Source: Spongiibacteraceae bacterium UBA5047 | GTDB taxonomy: Bacteria > Pseudomonadota > Gammaproteobacteria > Pseudomonadales > Spongiibacteraceae | Length of the DNA stretch: 64,000 bases | Direction of reading: 5' to 3' | Assembly (NCBI GenBank): GCA_002415025.1 | Contig: DIBR01000034.1 | Coordinates: 268,920 to 332,919, forward strand | Shown here: positions 23,207 through 32,325 of the stretch, one piece after another | Layout: each line of letters begins with the position of its first letter | Numbering within the stretch: position 1 is the stretch's first letter | Translations under genes and position numbers: made by a program | Notes under the pieces: generated by a model | What the model saw: the letters and a program-made list of their open reading frames with translations, nothing else | What the model was told of the DNA's origin: nothing | The model's database searches: none

Positions 23207-25390
23207 TCAATAAGCTCGACGCTCCACATTCAGGCGCGCCGCTTCTTTCTGATCAACCTGCTCAATCCTCACCGCGCATTGCTTGAATGCCGGTTGCCGC
23301 GAGTACGGATCGAGCAATCCCAGCGACAGACGGTTAACGCAATCGTGATAATGCATCGGAATAAATACCATATTGCGCGGCACCCGCTGGGTGAGCTGAA
23401 CCATGACCACGGCATCGCCGCGACGCGAAACCAGCCGCACATAACTCATATGCTGCACGCCCAGCTCCCTGGCAGCATCAGGGTTCATTTCCATATAGGG
23501 CGTTGGGCTGAATTTGTTCAGGTTGCCGATCTTTCCGGTTTTGGTGCGGGTATGAAAATGCTCTACCACCCGCCCGCTGTTTAGCCACAGAGGATACTGA
23601 TCACTGGGCACTTCATTGTTCTCGATGTAGTCCATCGCCAGCAGGTTGGCCTTGCCAGTCGGCGTCTGGAACTTGCCGTCGCTGTACAGGCGCGGGTCGC
23701 CGCTTTGCTCGCCTTCGCGCATCGGCCACTGAATTCCACGCTGGCGTTCAATGGCGTCGTGGCTCATCCCGGAAATATCCAGCGTTCGGCCCTCACCTTT
23801 GGACAGGTGCTTCATCTCATCAAAGATGTCGCTGGTCGTTTCGGGAAAGCGCATTTTCCTGCCACCGTCAAAGCGCTTGGCCAGCTCGTTGAATATCCAG
23901 AAATCGGGTTTGGCCTGCCCCGGTGGCTCAACAAATTTACGCACCAGATTCACGCGCCGTTCGGTATTGGTTTGCACGCCTTCCTTTTCACCCCACACGG
24001 CGCCCGGCAGGAAAACATGGGCATAATGGGCAGTCTCACAGTCAGCGTAGCCGTCCTGAACCACCATGAACTCAAGCTTCTCCAGAGCCTTTTTAATACG
24101 GGGCTGGTTGGGCATGGACGTCAGGGGGTTGGTCGCGACAATCCACAAGGCCTTGATCTCTCCCGATTCGATTGCCGGAAAAATATCGGTTTGCTGCAAA
24201 CCCCGTTTGGTGGGGAAAAAGTCAGGGTCGACACCCCAAAACTTTGCGACCTCTTGCCTATGCGCTTCTTTCTCCAGCATACGATAGCCCGGCAGCCCCG
24301 AACACGACGACCACTCACGCGTACCCATGGCATTGCACTGGCCGGTAATTGACAGGCTGGTGCCACCAGGGATACCAATATTGCCGGTAATCAGATTGAG
24401 ATTGTTGATGCCGCAAACGCCATCACTGCCGTGGGTACTCTGGTTGATACCCATGGTCCAGATACTCATCGCCGAGGGTGCTTTCGCGTAGATGCGCGCA
24501 ACGTGGCGAATGGTGTCGGCGTCAATGCCGCAGATGCGCGATGCAGACTCCGGGTTGTACTTTGCAACCGTAGCCTTTAGCTCATCGAAGCCGCTGCAAT
24601 GGGCGTCAATGTAATCCTGTTTTTGCAAGCCTTCAGCGAGAATCACATGGGCCAGAGCATTCAGCAGGACGAGGTCAGTACCCGGTGTAATCGGCAAGTG
24701 GATATCGGCGAATTGCGCCATCATGGTGACGCGCGGATCGACCACAATCAGCGGAAACTTGCGCTTCTCCAGCGCCTCTTTCAAACGCCAATAGATAATC
24801 GGGTGCTGTTCCGGGAGGTTGGAGCCGAACGCGATCAAGCAATCCGTATGCTCGAAATCATCGTAACAACCGGGCGGGCCATCCGACCCGAACGAACGCT
24901 TGTAGCCCGACACTGCCGAGGCCATACACAAGGTTGTGTTGCCATCGTAATTATTGGTACCGATGACGCCACGCACCAGCTTGCCCAAGGTATAGAACTC
25001 TTCGGTAAGCAACTGCCCCGTCGATACCACCGCGACGCTGTCACGCCCGTATTTAGCCTGAATGCGCTTGAACTCCGCCGCCGTTTTATCCAGCGCATCG
25101 TCCCAACTGGCCGGCTGAAAGGTCTGGTAAATTCTGTCGCGCATTAGCGGCTTGGTGCCGCGGCCAGCTGTTTCTACCAACTCGTGTTCAAAGATACCTT
25201 TTATACACAGTTTGCCCTGATTGACCGGCGCATCGCCTTTACCGCGACTCGTCACCGGCCGACCGGCGCTGTTCAGGCCTACCTCGATAGAACAACCCGT
25301 TGAACAGTAGCCGCAAACTGCGTACTTCCACTCAACGACCTTTTTGTCGGCAATCACAATCGGCTTGCGATCCTTGCGCCCAAACAGCAT
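23207..25390 (-). CDS. Molybdopterin oxidoreductase, NasA/NapA-like catalytic subunit
   Basis: 727 residues from the ATG at 25390, which has GGGAGA at good spacing; a TTG 48 bases upstream is less likely. The N-terminal 4Fe-4S motif is Cys26/29/33/62. The Mo ligand is Cys155 in NTTLCMASAVSGYKR, as in nitrate reductases of the NasA/NapA type rather than the Ser of DMSO reductases. GSNLPEQHPI and GINQSTHGSDG also match the nitrate-reductase/formate-dehydrogenase clade. No Tat signal is visible, so the active site should be cytoplasmic. Partner is the fused DmsBC-type protein. Nitrate is a guess; no nasB, nirBD or transporter is nearby. Confidence 0.87.
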   Translation of the reverse strand: MLFGRKDRKPIVIADKKVVEWKYAVCGYCSTGCSIEVGLNSAGRPVTSRGKGDAPVNQGKLCIKGIFEHELVETAGRGTKPLMRDRIYQTFQPASWDDALDKTAAEFKRIQAKYGRDSVAVVSTGQLLTEEFYTLGKLVRGVIGTNNYDGNTTLCMASAVSGYKRSFGSDGPPGCYDDFEHTDCLIAFGSNLPEQHPIIYWRLKEALEKRKFPLIVVDPRVTMMAQFADIHLPITPGTDLVLLNALAHVILAEGLQKQDYIDAHCSGFDELKATVAKYNPESASRICGIDADTIRHVARIYAKAPSAMSIWTMGINQSTHGSDGVCGINNLNLITGNIGIPGGTSLSITGQCNAMGTREWSSCSGLPGYRMLEKEAHRQEVAKFWGVDPDFFPTKRGLQQTDIFPAIESGEIKALWIVATNPLTSMPNQPRIKKALEKLEFMVVQDGYADCETAHYAHVFLPGAVWGEKEGVQTNTERRVNLVRKFVEPPGQAKPDFWIFNELAKRFDGGRKMRFPETTSDIFDEMKHLSKGEGRTLDISGMSHDAIERQRGIQWPMREGEQSGDPRLYSDGKFQTPTGKANLLAMDYIENNEVPSDQYPLWLNSGRVVEHFHTRTKTGKIGNLNKFSPTPYMEMNPDAARELGVQHMSYVRLVSRRGDAVVMVQLTQRVPRNMVFIPMHYHDCVNRLSLGLLDPYSRQPAFKQCAVRIEQVDQKEAARLNVERRAY

Positions 25391-25413
25391 CCGGTGTCTC
25401 CCGATAACGCGAC

Positions 25414-25430
25414 CGCACCACCGTGGTGCG
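25414..25430 (-). promoter_or_regulatory. 17-bp dyad in the molybdoenzyme leader
   Basis: Arms CGCACCAC and GTGGTGCG flank a single base, 24 bases upstream of the ATG. It could be an operator or a leader-RNA hairpin. Together with a looser TCAGAAA...TTTCTGA pair around 25453-25481 it recalls two-hairpin leaders of nitrate-assimilation operons, but this is only a resemblance. Confidence 0.4.
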
Positions 25431-25544
25431 CGCCGCAAAACCTCGCCGCGTCAGAAATGCACCAAAACAGTGTTTTCTGATCGCAGAGGCCTTGTCATGG
25501 GGAGTAACTTCAAGAACTGTGCCAAAACCGCAAAAGCCGGCAGG

Positions 25545-26864
25545 CTAGCCCGCAATCACCTGCTGGGCTCGGCGGTAGTGCTTTAACCCGAGAAAGATAG
25601 CGATGGCCGCCAGGGGGTAGACAATGGCCGCCACCGAGGCCAATGAATAGTTAAGCGCTGCATCACTGCGATACACAAAATCAGTGAAAAAGGCGACAAA
25701 ACTGCCGCCCAGCGCAAGCCCGAAAAGGTTGGTTGAAAATAACATCAAGGCCGACACCTGCGCTCGCATCTGATTGGGCGTAATCAGTTGCAGTGCAGCA
25801 ATGCCAACACCGAAGTGGGTGTACTGCAAATAGGTCACGATAGCGAATAGTGCTAACGCGCCGCCCGCGGAAGGCATCAGGGCAGCCAACGCTGCCGGCA
25901 CGGCGAGTACTGCAGCCACAATTCCGATCAAACGCATATTGGCGTCCTGGTAGCCCAGCTTTTCCAGTAGTCCTGCAAATACCGCTCCGGAAAACGTGCC
26001 TGCTGTACCGCCAATAATAAAAATACCCCCCAGCCACGCGCCGCCCTCGGCTTTTTCCATACCATAGGTTCGCAGCAGGAACTCCGGCAGCCAGGTCAGC
26101 ATGCCGTAACCGATTACCGCCATCATCGACATGCCGAGTATTAATCCGCTGTAAGCCTGCCAATGTTCGCGCAGGTGTGCACCCACATCGGCCAGCTCAA
26201 TACCCTCGTGCTTATCCAGCGCGGTAGTTTGCCGCGCTGGCTCGCGCACCCACAACAGCAACGCTGCAACCAGCAAACCGGGGAGTCCAACCGCAACAAA
26301 CGTGAGCTGCCAGGCCTTAAAGTCGAGGCCGAGGGCCGGCAACTGCAAGCCGCCCATTGCATAAAACTTGTCATACAACCAGCCGCCAATCATGTACGAA
26401 GTTCCACTGCCGACTGTAATCCCGGCTGTGTAAATCGCCGTCGCATAACGCAAGCGCGAAGGCTCAAAGTAGTCACTCATCAACGAATAGGCCGGCGGCG
26501 ACAATGCCGCCTCGCCAACCCCGACGCCAATACGGGTAACAAACAGGCCCGTAAAGCTTTTGGCGAAGCCGCACAGACAGGTCATCAGGCTCCATAGAAA
26601 CACGCCGCTGGTGATAATCCATTTCCGGGAGAATCGGTCCGCCAGCCAGCCGATGGGCAAGCCTAAAAAGATATAGAACAGGGTAAACGCCCAACCGTGC
26701 AATATGCTGAACTGGAAATCTGTAAGCGCGTACTCTTCGCGAATCGGGCCAACGAGCAAGGCGAGAATATTGCGATCAATAAACGACAGGATATAAGCCA
26801 GCACCAGAATCACAAGCACATAGTTCGCAGCGGCTTTGGGCGGATAGGCATTCACTGGCTTCAT
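25545..26864 (-). CDS. MFS transporter, spinster-like (second copy)
   Basis: 439 residues from the ATG at 26864, which has AAGGA six bases ahead; a TTG two codons upstream is the alternative. Shares with the 12340-13665 protein the pattern ILSFIDRNILALLVGPIR, DFQFSILHGWAFTLFY and GVGVGEAALSPPAYSLMSDYF, so the two are paralogues. Twelve membrane segments predicted. Faces the molybdoenzyme gene across 154 bases on the same strand and precedes it in no obvious operon. Substrate unknown. Confidence 0.86.
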   Translation of the reverse strand: MKPVNAYPPKAAANYVLVILVLAYILSFIDRNILALLVGPIREEYALTDFQFSILHGWAFTLFYIFLGLPIGWLADRFSRKWIITSGVFLWSLMTCLCGFAKSFTGLFVTRIGVGVGEAALSPPAYSLMSDYFEPSRLRYATAIYTAGITVGSGTSYMIGGWLYDKFYAMGGLQLPALGLDFKAWQLTFVAVGLPGLLVAALLLWVREPARQTTALDKHEGIELADVGAHLREHWQAYSGLILGMSMMAVIGYGMLTWLPEFLLRTYGMEKAEGGAWLGGIFIIGGTAGTFSGAVFAGLLEKLGYQDANMRLIGIVAAVLAVPAALAALMPSAGGALALFAIVTYLQYTHFGVGIAALQLITPNQMRAQVSALMLFSTNLFGLALGGSFVAFFTDFVYRSDAALNYSLASVAAIVYPLAAIAIFLGLKHYRRAQQVIAG

Positions 26865-26919
26865 TGGCAATCCTTGTTATTGTTTTAACAACGGTTGTAG
26901 GTTTCCAAAACCATTAGAC

Positions 26920-26947
26920 AAAAAAAAGGCCTCCATGTGGAGGCCTT
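26920..26947 (-). terminator. Rho-independent terminator of the OmpA-family gene
   Basis: Stem AAGGCCTCC / GGAGGCCTT with a 4-base loop and a run of T on the minus strand, about 17 bases past the stop of the OmpA-like gene. Confidence 0.93.
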
Positions 26948-26963
26948 AATTCAAGCAGTGCTC

Positions 26964-28073
26964 TTATTCAGAAACTTCTGCCTTCAGCACCGCTACTACG
27001 CGGCGGTTTTCACGACGGCCCTCACGGGTATCGTTAGAAGCTATCGGACGCTCTTCACCGTAACCAATAGCGGTCAGGCGTGATGCATCGATACCGTAAC
27101 GAGTCACCAGCTCGGCTTTAACCGCATCGGCACGGCGCTGAGACAAGACCTTGTTGTAGGCATCCGAACCTGAAGCATCCGAGTGACCTTCAACAACCGC
27201 ACTAACACCACCGTACTGTTTCAGGAACTTGGCCACTTTCTCGATTTCCGGCAGATAAGCATCAGGCACATCAGCGGAGTTTGACGCAAAGTTCACTTCC
27301 ATACGGATCTGCTCCGTACGGCTCAGTACAAACTTACAACCTTGATCATCTACCTGACGACCGGCCGGGGTTTTAGGACACTTATCCATGTAATCCGGCA
27401 CACCATCACCGTCGCTATCAAGCGGGCAGCCAGAAGCGTTAACCACAACCCCTACCGGAGTACCGGCGCAGCGATCCCGGGTGTCACCTACGCCGTCGCC
27501 GTCAGTGTCTTTCTCGGTAGGCTTGAGTGGAGCCGGTGCCGCTTTTGGCGAGGCATCAGAGCCACCAAACGCGTAGCTTACACCCAGGCTAACGATGCCA
27601 TCTGTCTGCTCGTTGTCGAGACTGTTGATTACACGGGCGTCAAAACGTGCAGACCAGCTCTGGTCAAAGGCGTAGCGAACACCGCCGCCCGCATTAGCCT
27701 GAGTTTCACCCGCGGTGCGCGCATCACTGTCAAAATCAGCGTGGCCCAGACCTAAAGCCAGATAGGGCTTCCATTTCTCGCCACCCAGATAGCGCAGCAC
27801 GTCGATACTTCCCTGCTGCAAGTCAACGTCCTGGGCTTTTACGTTGTATTTGTTGTCTGCCGATGTGTACATGTACTTCAGCTCGACACCCCACTGATCG
27901 GACAATTGCTTCTCCAGACCAATGATGCCCGTGGCGGCCTCATCCAGGTCGCGATCACCGTCAAACCCCTGGTAACCCACCGCCGGATTTACTATCCACT
28001 GGCCACCGGCCATGGCCGGTGTAGCGACCACAACAGCAGATGCCATTGCAAACCCTGCAAAAAATCTCTTCAT
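26964..28073 (-). CDS. OmpA/OprF-family outer-membrane protein with TSP3 repeats
   Basis: 369 residues. Signal peptide ends near AMA-GG (about 22). A beta-barrel occupies about 24-190, a linker of two calcium-type thrombospondin-3 repeats (DTDGDGVGD, DSDGDGVPD, with paired Cys) about 190-255, and an OmpA C-terminal peptidoglycan-binding domain about 260-369 (VEGHSDASGSD, LSQRRADAV, GEERPIASN, RRVVAVL). This is the OprF/OmpA arrangement that tethers outer membrane to the wall. The ATG has a GGGGG-containing ribosome site. Monocistronic with a strong terminator, as expected for an abundant porin. Confidence 0.93.
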   Translation of the reverse strand: MKRFFAGFAMASAVVVATPAMAGGQWIVNPAVGYQGFDGDRDLDEAATGIIGLEKQLSDQWGVELKYMYTSADNKYNVKAQDVDLQQGSIDVLRYLGGEKWKPYLALGLGHADFDSDARTAGETQANAGGGVRYAFDQSWSARFDARVINSLDNEQTDGIVSLGVSYAFGGSDASPKAAPAPLKPTEKDTDGDGVGDTRDRCAGTPVGVVVNASGCPLDSDGDGVPDYMDKCPKTPAGRQVDDQGCKFVLSRTEQIRMEVNFASNSADVPDAYLPEIEKVAKFLKQYGGVSAVVEGHSDASGSDAYNKVLSQRRADAVKAELVTRYGIDASRLTAIGYGEERPIASNDTREGRRENRRVVAVLKAEVSE

Positions 28074-28269
28074 CGTAAATCCCCCGCGTCACACGTAACG
28101 TTTTGTATTTTTGTTGGCTGGAATACCTGCTATCCACACTCAAAATCAGCAATCTGACCGAGGCGAAAAGCATATCATTTCTAGTTAGTGGCTAGATATA
28201 ACTGATATTTGCAAATATTGCCAGTTTATAAGGGCTTAAGCCTGCAATACCGTGCATCAGTTAAAATAG

Positions 28270-28968
28270 CTACCACTCCATAACCTGCTTCACAAAAGGC
28301 TTGGTCAAGCCGCGCTTCTGCCTGAGCGATTCGCTATCGAGCCTTTCGAGGCATGCGAACAGGGATTCCAGGTTTCGTGACGCCCGGTGATACAGATACT
28401 CGACGACCTCCTGACTCAAATCCAGACCCAGACATTCGGCGCGAAACTGCAGTGCTTGCATCTTTTCTTCATCCTGAAGCCCACGCAACTGGTAAACACT
28501 ATAGCTGCTCAACCGGGACTGCAGGTCAGCCAGCGTGCAGCCTAGCGCAGCCGCAGGTTTGGCAGCAGCAATCAACATGGCGCTGCCACTCTGCAGCATC
28601 CGGTTGTAGCTGTGAAACAGGGTCTCCTCCCAGTCGGCATTACCTGCAGCAAGGTCAAGATCGTCGATGCAGAGCAAATGCAGTTGCTCGACACCATCAA
28701 GCAAATCACGCGCCGGGTAGAGAATCAGATCCTTCAACGGCAGGTACGCGGAACGGAGTCCGGCGACGGAAGCGGCCTGGCAGGCGGCTTGCAACAGATG
28801 ACTGCGGCCACTCTCGGCGGCGCCGTGCAGATACACCCACTGCTCACCTTCACCAACGGCCTGCAAGCGCAACTGGTTTACCAGTAAGCGGTTGGCGCCA
28901 AGCGTGTGGAAATTATCAAAACTGAGGGATTTATCGGGACCCAGGCCCAGGGGTAACTGCTCACTCAT
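28270..28968 (-). CDS. hda: DnaA regulatory inactivator Hda
   Basis: About 232 residues from the ATG at 28968 (a TTG at 29016 would extend it). Hda with the beta clamp stimulates ATP hydrolysis by DnaA after initiation. QLPLGL at residues 4-9 is the clamp-binding motif; the AAA+ core has a degenerate Walker A (GAAESGRS), Walker B LCIDDLDL and sensor 2 region SRNLESLFACLERLD. Starts within the last 8 bases of the perM homologue, the usual gammaproteobacterial arrangement. The 196 bases between its stop and ompA carry the ompA promoter region but no confident element. Confidence 0.92.
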   Translation of the reverse strand: MSEQLPLGLGPDKSLSFDNFHTLGANRLLVNQLRLQAVGEGEQWVYLHGAAESGRSHLLQAACQAASVAGLRSAYLPLKDLILYPARDLLDGVEQLHLLCIDDLDLAAGNADWEETLFHSYNRMLQSGSAMLIAAAKPAAALGCTLADLQSRLSSYSVYQLRGLQDEEKMQALQFRAECLGLDLSQEVVEYLYHRASRNLESLFACLERLDSESLRQKRGLTKPFVKQVMEW

Positions 28969-30034
28969 CGGTAGCGATGTCCGCACCTTTGCCGGCACCG
29001 TAGAGCTCACTAACAAGATAGCTTTTGTGCAAATGCCTCACCATCACCATAATCACTGCCGCAGCAGGCAAGCCGAGCAGAACGCCGACAAAGCCGAACA
29101 ATTGCGCACCGGCGAGGAGTGCAAAAATAACGGCAACCGGGTGCAGGCCAATCCGATCACCCACCAGCTGCGGCGTTAACACCATACCTTCAAGTAACTG
29201 CCCGATCGCAAAAACCACACCAACCTGCAATAGCACCCACGGGTCGTGAAATTGAAACCAGGCAGCTATGGTCGCCGCTACAATCCCGACAATAAAACCC
29301 ATATATGGAACGACACTCGCCAATCCGGCCAGCAACCCAAGCACCAGCGCCAACTCAAGACCGACCAGCCACAAACCCAGGGTATAGATAACTGCCAGCG
29401 CAGCCATTACTAACAGCTGGCCGCGTATAAAAGCACCCAAAATGCTGTCGCACTCCCGCGCAATAAGGCTTGCCCGCCCTTCGACACTGCGCGGAAGCAA
29501 ATCGCGGATTCTGGCGATGAGAATGTCCCAATCCCTGAGCAAATAAAAGGTTACCACCGGAATCAACACCAGCGTGCTCAGCCAGGCGATCACAGCCAGG
29601 CTCGAACCGCTGACGCGCCCCCACACCGACAGAACCAGCTGGCTGACAGAACCAATATTGCGACCCAGCGCCTGCCCGGCTTGCGCCAGAGAATCACCGT
29701 CACCCAGTTTGGCGCGAATCTCCGGCAGTATGGTGGCCTGCACCCATTGCATTAGCGTTTGCAGGCGAATGCCCAATATTTGAAACTGGTCAATCAACAG
29801 CGGTAGCACGATCAGCAAACCGACGACCGCAAGCAGGGTCAGCACAAAGAAAACTACACAGACCGCGAGAGTACGGCTCATTCGCCTGGCTTCGAGTCGG
29901 TCAACCAGCGGATCACCGAGATACGCCAGCAAGGCGCCGACCAGAAATGGGGCAAGAATCGGTTTTAGCAGGTGAATCATTACCGCTGTTGCCACCACCG
30001 CCACAAGTAGTAACAGTAACCGTCGATTACTCAT
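28961..30034 (-). CDS. AI-2E/PerM family membrane transporter
   Basis: 357 residues with seven to eight membrane helices in the AI-2E family pattern: N-terminal hairpin, long amphipathic region (about 65-150), then LLRDWDILIARIRDLLP and the C-terminal GLLAGLASVVPYMGFIVG and GDRIGLHPVAVIFALLAGAQLFGFVG blocks. Members include PerM, TqsA and Na+/H+ antiporters, so substrate is uncertain. Its place between hda and the DUF2066 gene next to purM is conserved in Pseudomonas-like genomes. ATG at 30034. Confidence 0.9.
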   Translation of the reverse strand: MSNRRLLLLLVAVVATAVMIHLLKPILAPFLVGALLAYLGDPLVDRLEARRMSRTLAVCVVFFVLTLLAVVGLLIVLPLLIDQFQILGIRLQTLMQWVQATILPEIRAKLGDGDSLAQAGQALGRNIGSVSQLVLSVWGRVSGSSLAVIAWLSTLVLIPVVTFYLLRDWDILIARIRDLLPRSVEGRASLIARECDSILGAFIRGQLLVMAALAVIYTLGLWLVGLELALVLGLLAGLASVVPYMGFIVGIVAATIAAWFQFHDPWVLLQVGVVFAIGQLLEGMVLTPQLVGDRIGLHPVAVIFALLAGAQLFGFVGVLLGLPAAAVIMVMVRHLHKSYLVSELYGAGKGADIATDE

Positions 30035-30064
30035 ACCGGGAGAACCTCGGTCCGGCAGCAGTTG

Positions 30065-31135
30065 TCACTGTGGATTCTGCCAGCGATAGTAACTATGGAC
30101 CTGCTCCATGGGTATTTGCGATTCAGCAAAGGCGATACCGGGGTTGTCGTCTTCAAGAATTTTCTTGTCCAGCAGGAAAAACTGGCGCGCCTTGTCCATA
30201 TCACCCTGCAGGTGCAACAACACAACCATTTGTGAACCAGAAACCCAAACCGGGTTGGCATGTTCGATAACGGCCACACTCTCAAGATAGGTAACAATGC
30301 GGGCGTAGTCGCGAAAATCATCAACGCCGCTGACAACGATATTGGCACTCAGCTCACGTTGTTCGGAGCGCACTACGGCAAATTTTTGCGCGAGTTCGTC
30401 GGCAATCTGATTAATCCCGGGTTCCAGCGCCGCGGCCAGGGTCTCTGATTGTGAGTCCAGTACGTTTTCGTCGCGGCTACTTAAATGCACCAGATTGGTT
30501 ATCCAGCCACTCGACAGGCGCGTCAACCGTCCGGTCAAGATATGCGGGGCGCGATAGCGTTCAGAGGCTGCTCGCACCGCCTGCAAATCCATGCCCCAAA
30601 TCTGGCCCGTGGTCAGCTGTAGCTTGTCGTCAATGTCCAGTACGGGGAAAACCACAGGCACACCGCGATGACTGGCCGCCTTGCGCAGAGCCTCGACAAC
30701 ATCCGGGTTATCGCTTTCGCTCACAAAGCGGCGACCGTTTACATCATCTATCACCAGCCAGATCAGCGTTCGAGGACGATTCTTGTCCCAGACAGGCAAG
30801 CCCGCCTGGCTGAGCAGACGGTTTACTTCCGATTCACTGAAGTTCAATTCGAGGAAAAGACGCTCAACCCCCTCGTCAGTTTCCGCCTCATAGCGATACT
30901 GGCGAACCAGCCCCTGGGCATTGCGCAGCGCCGGCTGCACCCCCTGCGCGCGAGCAACGTCGGTACGCCCGCTGACGCGCACCAGCACATCCGCCAAACC
31001 CTGTGCGGCAGCGCGCTTAAGCGCCTGATCGCCGCGCTGTTCCACCTCTACCCGCGCATCATAAAGGGTGTTGACCACCTCGGCCCGGGCCGCGACGCCG
31101 AAGAGCAACAGCAGGAGTATCACAATGTTTTTCAT
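30065..31135 (-). CDS. DUF2066 domain exported protein
   Basis: 356 residues from the ATG at 31135. Signal peptide MKNIVILLLLLFGVAARA is followed by a periplasmic protein of the DUF2066 type (VNTLYDARVEVEQR, LADVLVRVSGR, LNFSESEVNRLL, PRTLIWLVIDD). The frame can be extended by 15 residues, but that would spoil the signal peptide. Function is unknown; it is a conserved neighbour of purM and perM in gammaproteobacteria. Divergent from purM across about 140 bases. Confidence 0.88.
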   Translation of the reverse strand: MKNIVILLLLLFGVAARAEVVNTLYDARVEVEQRGDQALKRAAAQGLADVLVRVSGRTDVARAQGVQPALRNAQGLVRQYRYEAETDEGVERLFLELNFSESEVNRLLSQAGLPVWDKNRPRTLIWLVIDDVNGRRFVSESDNPDVVEALRKAASHRGVPVVFPVLDIDDKLQLTTGQIWGMDLQAVRAASERYRAPHILTGRLTRLSSGWITNLVHLSSRDENVLDSQSETLAAALEPGINQIADELAQKFAVVRSEQRELSANIVVSGVDDFRDYARIVTYLESVAVIEHANPVWVSGSQMVVLLHLQGDMDKARQFFLLDKKILEDDNPGIAFAESQIPMEQVHSYYRWQNPQ

Positions 31136-31278
31136 AAACTTCCCGCAAACCAGCAAGATAGCAATTGCACATTGTAGCAAGGGCGGCTCGGGGATACAGC
31201 CGCAGACAGACCGAATTTACTGCTGAATTTGCCGAACAATCAAGCTAGAATGGCGACCCTCGCTACAGGGTGCCGCTG

Positions 31279-32325
31279 ATGACCGATTCTTCTCCTTCCT
31301 TAAGCTACAAAGATGCCGGCGTCGATATTGACGCTGGCGATGCGCTGGTTGAGCGTATCAAGCATGTCGCCAAGAAAACCCGCCGTTCGGAAGTCATGTC
31401 CGGACTGGGCGGTTTTGGCGCGCTGTGCCAGATACCCAGCGGCTATAAAGAGCCGGTACTGGTTTCAGGCACTGACGGCGTTGGCACCAAACTGCGCCTG
31501 GCGATGGACATGGGCAAGCACGACACCATTGGTATTGACCTGGTTGCCATGTGCGTCAACGACCTGCTGGTTACCGGCGCCGAGCCCCTGTTTTTCCTGG
31601 ACTATTACGCCACTGGCGCACTCAACGTCGACGTTGCGGCGAGCGTTGTCGAAGGCATTGGCGCCGGCTGCGAGCTTTCTGGCTGCGCGCTGGTAGGCGG
31701 CGAGACAGCCGAAATGCCCGGCATGTATGAAGGCGAAGACTACGACCTGGCCGGATTCTGTGTGGGCGTGGTTGAAAAATCGGCCATTATCGATGGCTTG
31801 TCGGCACGCGTTGGCGATCAACTGATAGGCATTCGCTCTTCCGGGCCCCATTCAAACGGCTACTCCCTGATTCGAAAAATCGTTGAAGTCAGCGGAGCCG
31901 ACCTCGCACAGCCATTCGGCGACAGCACTCTCGGCGAAACACTGCTGGCCCCCACACGTATCTATGCGCGCCAGATTCTGCGCCTGATCAAGGAGTATCC
32001 GATCAAGGCAATGGCCCACATCACCGGCGGCGGGTTGCTGGAAAACGTTCCTCGCGTGCTGCCCAAAGGCACGATTGCGGCGATCGACATTAACAGCTGG
32101 CAACGCCCGGAAATTTTTGACTGGCTGCAGAAAGCCGGAAATGTCAAAACCAGAGAAATGTACCGCACCTTCAATTGTGGCATTGGCTTTGTGCTATGCG
32201 TAGCACCGGAACATGCCGAAGCCGTGCTGGACATGCTGAAACAACAAGGCGAAGAAGCCTCCGTGATCGGCGAGATTCAGACCTCTGACGACGATACCAG
32301 CCGGGTCGAGCTACAGGGACTGTAA
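31279..32325 (+). CDS. purM: Phosphoribosylformylglycinamidine cyclo-ligase
   Basis: 348 residues. Makes AIR from FGAM in purine synthesis. SLSYKDAGVDIDAGDALV at the N-terminus, GTDGVGTKL, MCVNDLLVTGAEPLFFLDYYA and GGETAEMPGMY are the signature segments. The ATG at 31279, matching the E. coli MTD... start, is preferred to the GTG three codons upstream; an AGGGTG ribosome site lies 6 bases ahead. It is immediately followed by purN with no gap. Confidence 0.97.
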   Translation: MTDSSPSLSYKDAGVDIDAGDALVERIKHVAKKTRRSEVMSGLGGFGALCQIPSGYKEPVLVSGTDGVGTKLRLAMDMGKHDTIGIDLVAMCVNDLLVTGAEPLFFLDYYATGALNVDVAASVVEGIGAGCELSGCALVGGETAEMPGMYEGEDYDLAGFCVGVVEKSAIIDGLSARVGDQLIGIRSSGPHSNGYSLIRKIVEVSGADLAQPFGDSTLGETLLAPTRIYARQILRLIKEYPIKAMAHITGGGLLENVPRVLPKGTIAAIDINSWQRPEIFDWLQKAGNVKTREMYRTFNCGIGFVLCVAPEHAEAVLDMLKQQGEEASVIGEIQTSDDDTSRVELQGL

